Positions 25,613-37,700 of a DNA stretch of 64,000 nt are shown here, one piece after another. The notes beneath the pieces are model-generated. The model did not search any database. It had not been told where the DNA came from and saw only the letters and a program-made list of their open reading frames with translations. Positions within the stretch are counted from its first letter, which is position 1. The number at the start of each line of letters is the position of its first letter. Origin of the DNA: Tetranychus cinnabarinus (Eukaryota > Arthropoda > Arachnida > Trombidiformes > Tetranychidae). Location of the stretch: positions 11,594,001-11,658,000 of the forward strand of contig WHVY01000003.1 in NCBI GenBank assembly GCA_022266195.1, written 5' to 3'. Position numbers and translations under genes: made by a program.

Positions 25613-26125
25613 TTATAACCGATTCCAAAAATGAAACGTTTTCTTACCTTTCGTGGTTACCCTTCGTCTTTTATGGTGCTTTTGATGATTGATTGATCTT
25701 ACATTCAACTTTTTGTGTCGCTGTTTTTTCACAAACAAATTATCTAAATCACGATAATGGTAATGATGATGATGATTATGTTTAGTACTTTCATGATTTT
25801 CATAATCCTGATTGGAATATTTTACATCCTTTTTGGTTGAATTGGCTTTCAATGAAAAACTTTGGCCTTTCAAGTTAATCTCATTTTCCTTGTTTATTAA
25901 CAAATGTGTTGATGAATGGTTATTGGATAAAGATGATAACATTAATTCACTGAAACCAACATTTCCATTAACATGATCAATGAAAGTTTTCACTGATTTA
26001 TTTGACGCTCTCAACTCATTCCATTGGACACGTTTAACATTATCGGAAGTAAGTTCCGTGAAAACATTATTAGACAATAAATTTTGTAACATTAAACAGA
26101 AACAAATTGAGGTGAACATTTTCAT
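25613..26125 (-). CDS. Small secreted His-rich basic protein, unknown function
   Basis: From ATG 26125 the frame starts with a signal peptide (MKMFTSICFCLMLQNLLSNN). The middle is Ser/Asn/Lys-rich, then comes a His cluster (KHNHHHHYHY) and a strongly basic C-terminus with multibasic sites (KKQRHKK, HHKRRR). Read straight through it is 170 residues ending FHFWNRL. A good donor (ACGAAAG/GTAAGAAAAC) lies at 25649, so the frame may instead splice there after residue 159 (phase 1) and continue in exons downstream that I could not identify. Multibasic sites near the end would suit a proprotein cleaved to release a C-terminal ligand, which is speculation. No homologue recognised. It may be exon 1 only. 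Confidence 0.5.
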   Translation of the reverse strand: MKMFTSICFCLMLQNLLSNNVFTELTSDNVKRVQWNELRASNKSVKTFIDHVNGNVGFSELMLSSLSNNHSSTHLLINKENEINLKGQSFSLKANSTKKDVKYSNQDYENHESTKHNHHHHYHYRDLDNLFVKKQRHKKLNVRSINHQKHHKRRRVTTKGKKTFHFWNRL

Positions 26126-26843
26126 GATAATCCGCAATTGTAATCAATCGAGATAAACTTTGTGTTTACTTTTTTTCTGAGAACCAAGGAAATGAATTCT
26201 ATTAGTTGTAATATGAGGAAAACTGAAAACAAGGAATGCTCAAGTAAACACAGAATAATGATGAGAGTGAGCAAAATGCAATAATAACTGAAAAAAACTG
26301 TTATTCTGGATTTCACTCCCTGAACGAGAACAACTTGAAATATTTTCACTTCTGGATAAGCTCTTTGCTCCATCTATTGATTTACAAACAAAACTCTTTT
26401 CCATTTATCTTAAAGTGAATATTTTTTTTCATGGAATTTCAATTTATTTAAGAAATTCTGCAAAGATTTTTGCCTATTTATCTCTCAATGTTCATCAAGC
26501 AATATCGAATCGTGCCAATGAATTACAAATCGAAATTTTATCTTTGTTTTTATGCGTTTTTGCAAAATTTTAATTCACTTCAGTTCAGAAAATACTTTTG
26601 AGACTTTTGATTGATGTTTTACTTGTGTTTGTAGAAAGTTTCAATGTGCTAACAGGTTTATCTACTTGTTACATGATTGGTATTTTAATTTTTGGCTTGG
26701 AATCTTTCTGTTTGTTATGCTTATGTTTGAATGAAAAGAAACGTTGGTTGAAGTTTATATGGAAGCTGTAGTGGAAGTTCATTTCAAAATTTGTTTTTGA
26801 CGTGAATTTCGTATTTGAAAAGTTTGTGGACAAAAAAAGTTTT

Positions 26844-26925
26844 CGCAGTCGACAGGATTCGAACCTGTGCGGGAAAATCCCAATGGATTTCAAGTCCATC
26901 GCCTTAACCACTCGGCCACGACTGC
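26844..26925 (-). tRNA. tRNA-Ser(TGA), copy 1
   Basis: An 82-nt cloverleaf with acceptor stem GCAGTCG/CGACTGC, discriminator G, D-arm GCCGAGTGGTTAAGGC, anticodon loop CTTGAAA (anticodon TGA at 26892-26890), a long variable arm typical of class II tRNA-Ser, and T-arm ACAGGTTCGAATCCTGT. Identical to copy 2 at 29263. Confidence 0.95.
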
Positions 26926-27177
26926 TCGTATAACATGCTGAAGTAGATGAATAAGAACATTAATTTTCAAATACCAACGCACAGCTTTACCTTCAATTGA
27001 TGCACAAAGTTTCTGTTGAACGTTCATAAACAATCAACCGATTAAGATGATTGATGAGTTTCAATGAGAAGCCATTAAAGGTTGCTGAATGTGTTCAGAA
27101 ACAGTTTATAACGTTACAACGTCAAGTTGACTAATATCTTTTGATAAACATCTTATTTTGGTATAACTTGTTTTATA

Positions 27178-27240
27178 GCAGTCGTAGCCGAGTGGTTAAG
27201 GCGATGGATCAGAAATCTGTTTGAGTTTAGTGCGACAGGT
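27178..27240 (+). pseudogene. Truncated tRNA-Ser pseudogene
   Basis: The 5' part matches the tRNA-Ser at 29606 (GCAGTCGTAGCCGAGTGGTT with one change in the D region, then the anticodon arm with loop TCAGAAA). The variable arm is altered (TTTGAGTTTAGTGCG) and the T-arm and 3' acceptor strand are lost after GCGACAGGTTT. The anticodon stem also carries mismatches. It sits in the position matching the intact gene of unit 2. Confidence 0.85.
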
Positions 27241-27566
27241 TTATTTTCAATCGAAAAAACCTTTTTATTCTTAAATTGATGAAACTTGAAACCAAATAGC
27301 TAACAGTAAATGCAAGTGGATTTTATAAGCTGAATAAATTTTCTTGATGAAACTATGCAACACCTTTGAAATAATATAATGAGACTTTTCTAGATCAACT
27401 TTTTTAACATTAATAAATGAAGCAATCTGTTTTCTCAAATTTTATATCGGTTTAGTTTTAGTTTTAACTTTGATTAAGACTCAGATTTATTTTAGACTTA
27501 TTTTTGACCTTTGAAAGTATTCAATCTTAAAAGTCGGATGTTTATAATTTCAACAAAATCATCAAC

Positions 27567-28520
27567 ATGATTTTCTATGCAGTTTTAATGATGGTTTTAT
27601 ATTCAAATATTGTATCATCAACAGACATGGAAGATCCAGAAGATCACCACGAAAAAATTGCTTATGGCTTTCCGGTTCACGAATTGGATCTATACCCTTA
27701 TTTTGTTTCTATTCAAAAAGAAGATCGCACAAAGCCGAGTGGATACGCTCACCATTGTGGTGGATCATTAATAACAAGGAAAATCGTGCTAACAGCAGCT
27801 CATTGTCTTCACGAGTAAGTTCCAAATGCTTATTCGAATGTATTACTCCTAAAAGATCCTAACTCGTATTTTTTTAGTCCTATGCTTGTTCCCACATATC
27901 GCATTTTACCCAACTATCGAAATTCGCCTTTTATTCAGGACGGCGATCTAACCTTCCTAATTTCACAATACGTGATGCATCCAAATTACAATGCCACAAG
28001 AATTTACATTGCTAATGACATTGCTGTTATACTAATGGACCAACCTGATCCTCGGCATGGGGCAACTATTAGACTACCCACCTTTCAAATTATGGCTTAT
28101 TGTGAACCAGTTACAATAATTGGCTTTGGATTAACTGAGGATAGAGTGTTTCCAAATGAATTGCGATCAGCGGTTGTATACAGACTTACTGATGAAATAT
28201 GCCTTGGTCTCAACTTCGATGGTAGTTACATTCAAGGTTCGAATCTTTGTACTGCTAATGTCATTAAATCAGGTATATGTACGGCTGACTCAGGCGGACC
28301 CTTAATTAGGACAGTAAATAATATAAGTTATGTCCAGGGTGTAGCTATTTCTTCGTATCCCCCTTGTGGTTCGGATTATATTTCCAATTTTGTTAATGTT
28401 TTTGAGTATTTGGCATTCATTAATCATGCTATATTGTTATTGAATCGTGATGAATTGCGATCTAATCAAAGTTCAACATTCGATGGACTCAAATTGATTA
28501 AAGTACGACCAATGGAATGA
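27567..28520 (+). CDS. S1A serine protease 1, 296 aa, secreted
   Basis: Two exons (27567-27814 and 27878-28520, intron 63 bp, phase 2). Signal peptide about residues 1-18; activation region EKIAYGFP in place of the usual IVGG. Catalytic triad visible: TAAHC (His79), NDIAVILM (Asp) and CTADSGGP (Ser). The position equivalent to chymotrypsin 189 is Gly (SGICTADSGGP), so trypsin-like Lys/Arg preference is not expected. The residue equivalent to Gly193 of the oxyanion hole is Ala (TADSGGP instead of GDSGGP), an unusual change. Paralogue of the gene at 30518 with the same intron. Probably a digestive or secreted enzyme; reduced or altered activity is possible. Confidence 0.9.
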
Positions 28521-29262
28521 CCGAATTGAATGAATCTATTGTATCATTGGAACATTGAAAATTTTGGTTTGTTTTGGAGATTAAATTCAGATTTTTAAAG
28601 TTGTTTGTTTTCTTGTGATTTTTGTTCATAAAAATGTATTGATTCACAAATTATTTTACCCATTTTTATGATGCTGGTGAGGTGACGAGAGATGCTAATA
28701 AGATGATTATTAAAACAAAGATCGACAAGATACACACATGATCCATCCTCAGCCAGTTGCTTGCTTTTTTGCTACTTGAAGGTTTGTCTTCACTGGGTTA
28801 GATCTGAAGAGGTTACTGCATCAAATTTCAAATCAACATCTCCAAGACCGATTCTGGTTCAACAGTTAGAGCGTCCAATCATGATCTTATTTTTTACTGA
28901 ATAGAATAAATTAAATCCAATGCGAGACTCAAATTCTAGATGAAAAACCCTCTTCAATGAAAATAACTAAAAATAAAATAAAATCTTGTTATAAAATAAA
29001 AGTGCTAGTTCACTCGTCTCTAAAGTTCATCAGCTCGCCACCTCTAGCTCCACAGTCAATGTTTTGCGTCTATTAATATTCCGCATTCAAGAATAAAACC
29101 TAACATTAACAAACTGTAAAATAATCTGCTTCTCTTCAAAATGGTTTTGAATACAGATTGTTTTTCACACTAACCTGAACATGGTTTTGTTTTGTTTTTG
29201 TTTTCAAAAATTTGTTTAACGTGAATTTCGTATTTGAAAAGTTTGTGGACAAAAAAAGTTTT

Positions 29263-29344
29263 CGCAGTCGACAGGATTCGAACCTGTGCGGGAAAATCCC
29301 AATGGATTTCAAGTCCATCGCCTTAACCACTCGGCCACGACTGC
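29263..29344 (-). tRNA. tRNA-Ser(TGA), copy 2
   Basis: Same 82-nt sequence and fold as copy 1: anticodon TGA at 29311-29309, long variable arm, discriminator G. It lies back to back with the + strand tRNA-Ser at 29606, separated by a spacer nearly identical to the one in unit 1. Confidence 0.95.
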
Positions 29345-29605
29345 TCGTATAATATGCTGAAGTAAATGAATAAGAACATTAATTTTTAAATACCAACGCA
29401 CAGCTTTACCTTCAATTGATGCACAAAGTTTCTGTTGAACGTTCATAAACAATCAACCGATTAAGATGATTGATGAGTTTCAATGAGAAGCCATTAAAGG
29501 TTGCTGAATAGGTGCAGAAACAGTTTATAAAGTTACAACGCTGTAACGTCAAGTTGACTAATGTCTTTTGATAAACATTTTATTCTGGTGAACCTTGTTA
29601 TCACA

Positions 29606-29688
29606 GCAGTCGTGGCCGAGTGGTTAAGGCGATGGATTAGAAATCCATTGGGATTTATCCCGCACAGGTTCGAATCCTGTCGACTGCG
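29606..29688 (+). tRNA. tRNA-Ser(AGA)
   Basis: 83 nt including discriminator G. Acceptor GCAGTCG/CGACTGC, anticodon loop TTAGAAA (anticodon AGA at 29639-29641), variable arm one base longer than in the TGA genes, T-arm ACAGGTTCGAATCCTGT. The body is almost the same as tRNA-Ser(TGA), as expected for serine isoacceptors recognised by one synthetase. The decayed copy at 27178 is its duplicate. Confidence 0.95.
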
Positions 29689-30517
29689 AAAACTTTTTTC
29701 GACGCAACAGATTTATCGTCAATTTCGTCAACAAAAAATGGACAAAAAGTTACTGTTCATTCTGTTTTTGTGTTGCTTCCTTTCAACCATTCTGGAGTTG
29801 AACTTCGTACTTCTACCGACACTAGGCTAGGCTTGAATCTGGTTAGTGAAAAATAGTCTTTATCTTATCGGCTATGAGCTAACAGCCGCTCTTCTTGACT
29901 ATTAGTTTACCTGTTTTACGAGTGGCCTCATTTATGTCGAGAAGCTCTAGCTTCTAAATGGAACTTTGTTCACATGGAACTTCCATTGTAAGGTTTGAGA
30001 CTAAATGTGATTTTTATCACAAGACTGGATTAATCGGATGAAAAAAGGTAATGTTGCGCTCAAGTAAAACAGACTTAGAATTAACGTCAATGAATTGCAT
30101 AAAATTAAGTTAATTTTCAATCAGACGAAAGCATATTTTTCGAGGCACAAATCTTTTTATTACTGAAATTGATGAAACTCGAAACCAAACAGCTACCAGT
30201 AACTTTGAGCAGATTTTAACAACTAAACTAATTTTCTTAATTGAATTGAGTAACTTGGAAATATTATAATTTATAAATAACAACATCTTCTAATTTCTGT
30301 GACTATAAATCTGTATATTGAGTTTGTATTACCGCCTTCAATCAACCTGGGTAAAGGTTTCATACTCTTTAGTTTACTTTTCCAACATTAATAAATGAAG
30401 CAATCTGTTTACCAGAAGGTTGTATTGGTTTGATTTTAGTTTTAACTTCCATCAAGATTGAGATCATTTATGCTTATGTTTTTTCCTTTGGGAGTATTTC
30501 GATCGTAAAAGTCGATG

Positions 30518-31473
30518 ATGATTTTTCATACAATTTTAGTGATGGTTTTATATTCAAATCTTGTATCATCAACAGACATCAAAGATTCAACATCACAATA
30601 CGAAAGAGTTGCTAAAGGCTCTCCTGTTCCCGAAGGCGCATATCCTTTCTTCGTTTCTATCCAAAAACCAGATCTTAATAGCACAACGGGATACACGCAC
30701 AGATGTGGTGGATCCTTAATAGCAGCACAATTCGTGGTAACAGCAGCTCATTGTCTTGTAGAGTAAGTTTCAAATGATTACTCGAATGTATCTTAAAAGG
30801 TCCTAACCCTTTGTATCTCTTTAGTACAGAGCATGTTCGTGAATATCGTGTTTTACCCAACTATCGAAATACACCGTTTATTCATCCAAACGATCGGACA
30901 TTCAAAATCCCGTATCATGTGATCCATCCAGGTTACAATCTTACAGGTCCAAAAAATATCAAACATGACATCGCTGTTTTACTATTGGACCAACCTGATC
31001 CTCGGCCTAATGCAATTATTAGACTACCCTTTGTTGAAATTCCTCTTCAAGAACCAGTTACATTGATCGGCTTTGGTAAAATTGAAACCCAAGCTTATCC
31101 GGGCGCATTGCGATCAGCAGTTTTATTCAGAAAGTCTGATCAAGAGTGTGTCGCTGAAAACAAAGGGATTCATTACTTTCCAGTTTTCAATCTTTGTACT
31201 TCTAATGTCAATGGATCCGGCTCATGTTTTGGTGACTCAGGTGGACCTTTGTTTTTGACAGTAGATAACATTCATTATATCCAAGGTGTTGTTGCTAGTT
31301 CATATCCGCCCTGTGGATCGTATCATATAACTAATTTCGCAAGTGTTTTTGGACATATGGATTTCATTCATCAGGCTATTTCATATTTAAATTTTTTTAA
31401 TCAAATTTCAAATCAACATAATAAAGGCCAATTTCAAATGAAGGAAGTGAAGGAAATGCAAAATAAAGAGTAA
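30518..31473 (+). CDS. S1A serine protease 2, 297 aa, secreted
   Basis: Two exons (30518-30762 and 30825-31473, intron 62 bp, phase 2). An ATG one codon upstream (30515) is equally possible; 30518 aligns with the start of protease 1. Signal peptide MIFHTILVMVLYSNLVSS, activation region ERVAKGSP, triad in TAAHC, KHDIAVLLLD and SCFGDSGGP. The site matching residue 189 is Gly, so specificity is not trypsin-like. Unlike its tandem paralogue at 27567 it keeps the normal Gly of the oxyanion hole. The C-terminal 30 residues are a charged tail beyond the protease fold (..MKEVKEMQNKE). It ends 237 bp from the 3' end of the Dscam-like gene, which runs toward it. Confidence 0.9.
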
Positions 31474-31710
31474 AAGTAGGAAACCTTGAAAAGTTAATAC
31501 TTAGTATTTCATCTTATCGGTTTATACTTATCAGGTTGACCCATAAATCGATTTGGTCGCAAAGCTAAAAAGCAAAGCTTCGAAACATAAGTTCAACCTT
31601 AGGAATAATTTGTTAAAATTCGGTGAATTTGTTTATTGTTTGATCGAAGTGCAAAAATGTGTCAAATTTACAATTAGAAACTCGAAAATGATTTTATACA
31701 AGAATTTGAT

Positions 31711-34700
31711 TTACAATTTACATTGAGACTTCTTCATGATGGTTGAATAGAGTGGTTCATGCGATGCTCCATTTGCCGTCATCTTAACCATAGTTACTAA
31801 AGTTTCAGGTTCAAAACACTTATCTTGTACTTTCATAGTCATGCAATTACTTGGATCGTCTGTAATATGATCGTGCAAGGTTAAATTTCTGTTGGTTGAG
31901 TTGGTGTTTTCAAAGACGGCCCTTGATTGGACAGCTTCCGATTCAATCGATTTACCGCTTTTCCTCTTGGATTCATTATTATCACGATTAGACCAGATTG
32001 TACTTTTAGAGGCAAAGTAAATCAACAAAACTATTAGCCAAATAACTGAGCCCCAAGCTGCATAATAAATTATTTGCGAAATTAGTGTTTCATTGAATCC
32101 ATTAGTCAACTTGTTGGCCACTTTAGAGGTGAGTTTAGTTGAGCTTGGCCTTTTGTTGCTCTCAATGTTTACATTCAATCTTGAGATTGCAGTTGAATTT
32201 GTTGCTTTTGATGAAGACATGGCGGAAGACAATGAGGTTGAAGATGAAATAGTCAATGGAAATGATAGTGGCGAGGAAAGAGGAGAGAAAATGTATTCGA
32301 CTTTGGTTATTCCCAGTTTGTTGTGAACTGAAATCTGAATCTTACTGATGCTTCCAATAGCATGTTCAATGGAAACCAATCCTTTCCATTTAAATTCACT
32401 TGGAATCTCCAGTTGATTCCAACGTGAAGTTGAACCAGAATTTATTTGATATTTAATGATGAAATCTTCAATTGGACAACCAGATGAGCGCCATGCTTCC
32501 AGTGAAACATAAATGGAAGATGAATTTTGATAGATTGCTTCGGAATAATCGGGAATAATGGGCAGTGATCCATTCGTTTTAGCCTCGAGAATATCACTTG
32601 GTGGACTGAGTCCCATTGAGTTGTAGGCAACTAAATAAAAATGGTACAAAGTTGCGCATTCAAGGCCTTGGAAGGTGTAAAATGTTTGATGTCCAATTAA
32701 CGTGATTTGTGACCATTTATCTGGTTCCATTGAGTAATGTCTGTTGTTTGATGGTGAAGATGAACTTATCCGATGGTAAATGTGATAACCTTGGATTGGA
32801 TGTGAATCATCGATAACTTGAGTCCAAGTTAGATGGATTGAGGTTGATGAGATGTAAACAATTGATGGACTAGGAGTGGACGGTAAATCGATGCCAAAAG
32901 TGGTCACTTGTTTTTCCTTGGTGGCTGGAGATGAACCCTTGCTATTGAAACTGTGAACAATTATGGAATACTTAGTCAACTGTTTGAGGTTATCTAAAAT
33001 AATTGAAAGACGTTGTGATGCCGATGAATGGGAAAAAGTCTTTTCACTCGAAATCCTTTTCTCAACATTTCGTCCATCGTTTGGGGCACTTTCACTTTCG
33101 TCTGAAACATTATAAGTATAGTAAGTGTAAGGCAAGGCAATTTCATTTGCGACTCTTATTCCAATATAATAACCCAGAATCTGTCCATTTCTGTCTTTCA
33201 CTTCGGGTGGCTCCCATGTCACTCGAATTGATGTGGAGGATAACGGGCTGAGTGAGAGGTTCAATGGTGAGGAAGATGCAGGCTCTTCTTCGGTCGTCAA
33301 TTGAACAGGATTGGAACTGTTGCTTCGACCTAATGCATTTTCAGCGATAACAACCAATGTATACCTTTGACCTGGACGTAGACCGGTCACTTTGGCATTA
33401 ATTGATTCACCCATCACAACCATGACTTTTAATTGGTCCATTAAAGTGCTCTCTGGTGTTGACCATGATTCAGTGTATTGAATCAAGTGATTTGTAATTG
33501 GAGAATGTCCATTAAACTGAGTTCTCCAGGAAATTGAGATCCAACGAGAAGATATTTTGTCAACTGTTAGGTTAATGGGTTGACTTGGAGGCTCTTGGAT
33601 CGTTAGTTTAATGGTAAGCTCGTCTGTGCCAAATGAGTTGGACGAACGGCACTTGAATAGACCATTATCACTTGATTTGCTTGAGCTTATGTGTAGTTCT
33701 GAACGGACAAGGTTAGGCAAATGCTCTTCGAATAGCTTGTAATGGGAAAAACTGTTTAGGCCACTGGATTGGTGCTGATGGTTTAATGTTCCGACATAAT
33801 TCCATGCAATTGTTTCACCATCTTTGGACCATTGCATGTCTAAAGGATCGTCGCCGTGAGCGATGCAAGTCAATGCTGTGTTTTCACCGATCTTCGAGTA
33901 ATTGTGCAAGTTGTGCTCAGTGAAATGGGCTTTAACTGTAAAGGAATAAGATTTATTAATAGTTAACGGTTGGACAATTAAAGGCAACAAAGTTGAACTT
34001 TATTTATGATCTTTCGTAAGCAGTCTTATGGCGTGCTTTTTGTGGTTTCTAACATAAAACTGAAAGCATAAAGAATGCTGAAAATTGGAAAATCGAGATT
34101 GGTTTTCTCAACTTTAGTTCCAACTTCGTAGTCATTTATTTTGAAAATCATTGCCACAAGATCAACTTTGCTTTTCTTACAGAAAACATTGATTCTTGAA
34201 CTTACCATAAACATTAAGATTAACTACTTTACTTAATCCTGGCCCAACTGAGTTATGAGCTTGACAAAGGTAATAACCAGCATCAGATGAGACAGTTTCA
34301 TGAATTATCAATGAACCATTTTCATGGACTTGCATGTGAGGATTACTCGCAATTGGTTTAAACTCTTTTCCAGATGAATCTTTCAATTGAACAAAAGTAT
34401 AAAATGATTAATTATTATTATATTTCAGAAATAATTTACTCAATCTGTACTTCAAGAAATTTTTTAAATAAAATTCAAATGACTTACCAACTGATCTGGA
34501 CCATCTAATTCTTGGAACAGGATAACCATTTGCTTGGCAGTGAATAATTACTTTATTGCCTCGGATTGACCAACTATCAACTGGCTCAAGTGTCCACAAT
34601 GGTGCTTCTAATCAATTCAAAATTTGCATGAATAAAGAGAAAAAAGGAATCAATTATCACAATGTTTGAGTGATATATGATTAAGTCAGCGAGTTTTTCA

Positions 34701-37700
34701 TTTAAACTGATGTACCAATCTCTTCGATTTTTTGAAATCCACTCATGAAATCAGTCGCTAGAAACTGATAATATAAATATTGCGATTTCGCATCACATTT
34801 TCATTCCATTCTGATTCTGATCAATCTATCGGCTTTGCAAATTGTTCATTTCAACTGGTCAAAAGTGAACGATTGCAAAGGTTAATTTAGTTAATAAATT
34901 TTACCATTAATTTCTAAATAAGCTGAATGTTCAGTGAAACCGGCGTCATTCGTTGATCGACATGTATAATTTCCTCGATGAGTTACATCAAGCGATTCAA
35001 AGAGCAGACTACTTGAATAATCAGAAACTGAAATGACTTTGGGACTAGAAGAATCATTTGGTATTATCGAGCCATCCTTTGACCAAGTAATGACCATTGG
35101 ATAATCTCCAGTAGCAACAGTACAAGAAATGGAGGCTCTCTGTCCTTCATGAAGTCCACCAGGGAAGCGGAATGATTCAATAACGGGTTTAACTGGAAGA
35201 AAATGTACAAAAAGAATTAACCACGAAAATTTCTTATTCATTTTTCAAAATATCACAAAGAGTCTGGGATTCACCAAACTGAAATAACAAGTTCGCAAAG
35301 CAGGAAAAAAGGCTTTTGCAATGAACTCTTAGATTTCAATTCAGACAAAATGAATCAAAATATTGCAAAGAAAAACATTGAATTATCGCAATAATGAGAA
35401 GATAAATTAAAAACTGTTAACAATGAAAGAAACATGTTTCGTGATGAGCTTACCTTTTATGGAGAGTAAAAAAGTAGATTCTGATGAATAGTTTCCTTGG
35501 AATGCTCGGCATGTGTATTTACCCTGATCTTGAGCTTTACTTTGATTGCGAATCTCAAGGCTTCCATCAGAGTTCACATTTTGATTACTATTGTATGGAA
35601 GGACTTGACCATCTTTTTTTAGTGCAAAAGTCATCATAATCATCATCAGCATCATCATCAACCGACAGGAGCAACAACAAAAGGCAAAAGAGGAAAAGCA
35701 AAAGCATCAAGAAAATTAATATCTTTAGACTAGATGAAAATTATATTTTCAACTTTAAATTATTAAACTTGCAGTTACAATCAGAATCTATTGTGTAAAC
35801 CTGAATCATCTCATGATGAGTAGCTTCAATTTTGATGCTTCAAAATCATTCATTTTTATTCAGGTTGAAAGAGAAGCCAAAACTGAAAACTTTTACCTTT
35901 TACTTTTAATGAGTAAACTTTAAATATTGTCAATATGAATGACTTTAACCCTGATTTTGATTGAATAAGTAAACCCTAAATGGAACCAAAGTAAACACGA
36001 GAATACCATGAAACAAGTTCCAAATCAATCAACGGTAAAAAAAAAGTTTCGAGACATTTGATAACCTTTAAATTCCATAAATGCATGAAAATATGTGAAC
36101 CAATAAAATGGGTAAAATGATTAAATTTCATCAACTTTATTGAGTTTAAAGAAAGAGAACAAAAAAGAAGGGAAAAAAATTTCTTCTCAAAATTTCATTT
36201 CTAAACTCAATGAATATCTAACAATTTAACCATTAAATTTAAATTGCTTGATTGACTAACTAAAAGTTTACTCAGCAATTTCCTTGAGAAGATGAAGAAA
36301 GAGAGAAAAGTTGATAACAAAAAGATTCATAAACTGAATAGAAACAATCAAATCTCGTTTTCCTCTCAAGCTCAAGATTATTATTACATTATTAGATGAA
36401 AACAAATGTAAAGAGCACAGATTGATGAAGGAAAAGAAAACATTAAATTTCCGAATAAATCAAGTTTTCATGATGAATTTGGACTAAACAGGGTTAGCAT
36501 TTTGAAAAAAGAAGAAAATTTCGACAGAAAAATTCTCTTCTAAATGAATACTTGAAATTTGGGTTTACCTTTGATCCAGAGCAGTCTATCTATTGGGTAA
36601 CCAACGACTGGACAATGGACCGTTAACTGAGTTCCGGCAATTGTGATCCGATTGAGAAGAGATTTGACAAAAGGAAGGCCTCGAACGTTCACTCTATTTG
36701 AATGGACAATCTTTTTACCTGAATTTTCAGCCACACAACCATATAAGCCTGCATCCAACAGGATAATTGACTCTACTTTCAATTTGCTGACAACAACATT
36801 TTCCTAGTTTTCAATGGAAAATGAAAAATGGAGAAAAAAATTTTACAGGTAAGTTGAAGGAGAGAGTTAAGTGTAAGGTAATGTTTCAATTGTTGTTCAA
36901 TTGTTGGTTACAAGTTCTATTGAGACGCAAATCGAAATGTTAAATTAAAATTCAATGAACCATCAAAAAAGGCAAGTTTCACTTTCGACTCTTTACATCA
37001 TATTAACATTCAAATTTCCACTGAACTTTACATGAAATTCATTTGCCTTTTCATGTTGACTTAAAGATTTGTTCAGTTCGATTGAATGAGCAACGCTATT
37101 ATGCACTAATAGAGACGATTGACTGCAACTGAGTCTCGATTAATAGTAAAGAATGGAAATCTAGTTTTCATTTATTCCAAAGCGAAAGACTCGAGATTCT
37201 GAAATTTTCATTTCTTTATTAAGCTCCGATTGTATCATTTTCTGGTTATTTTCATTGTTGACCTTTTTGCTTGAAATTACTTCTGAGTTTCTTATTTGGA
37301 TAAGTTTACCTTTGCAAAGCAAAACAAGAATTGAGATCATGAAAAATGTTGAAGTTCAGTTGATGGTCTGTTGGTTGAATAAGAATGAAATTGATACAAA
37401 AAAGTGTTCTTTTGAATTGTAAATTCGCGTTTTATCGAAAGATACTTTTTCATCGAATTGTACTCTTTTCATGATAATCACCTTTGAGTCCAATTGTGTT
37501 GTGATTTCTCGTTTATTGGCTGAGTTGGATATTGGCTGATAATCCAGAGTCCAGATTATCCTCGGCATTGGATAACCTTCAACTTTGCATACCAATTGAA
37601 GTGAATCGCCTTCAGATAATATGATAGAGTTGAAAGTTTCCAAAAATTGTAAGGCAATTACTGGAAGAAAAACGATGGAAGAAAAAAAAGAGATTTGAAT

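Larger units (their letters stand above)
26800..31473. repeat. Tandem duplication: tRNA-Ser pair plus serine protease, two units
   Basis: Unit 1 (about 26800-28520) and unit 2 (about 29217-31473) are collinear: a tRNA-Ser(TGA) on -, about 250 bp of nearly identical spacer, a tRNA-Ser(AGA)-type gene on + (decayed in unit 1), a diverged spacer with recognisable blocks (for example ACATTAATAAATGAAGCAAT in both), and a two-exon S1A protease with the same intron position and phase. Spacers next to the tRNAs are far more alike than the protease parts, which suggests gene conversion around the tRNAs. Confidence 0.8.
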
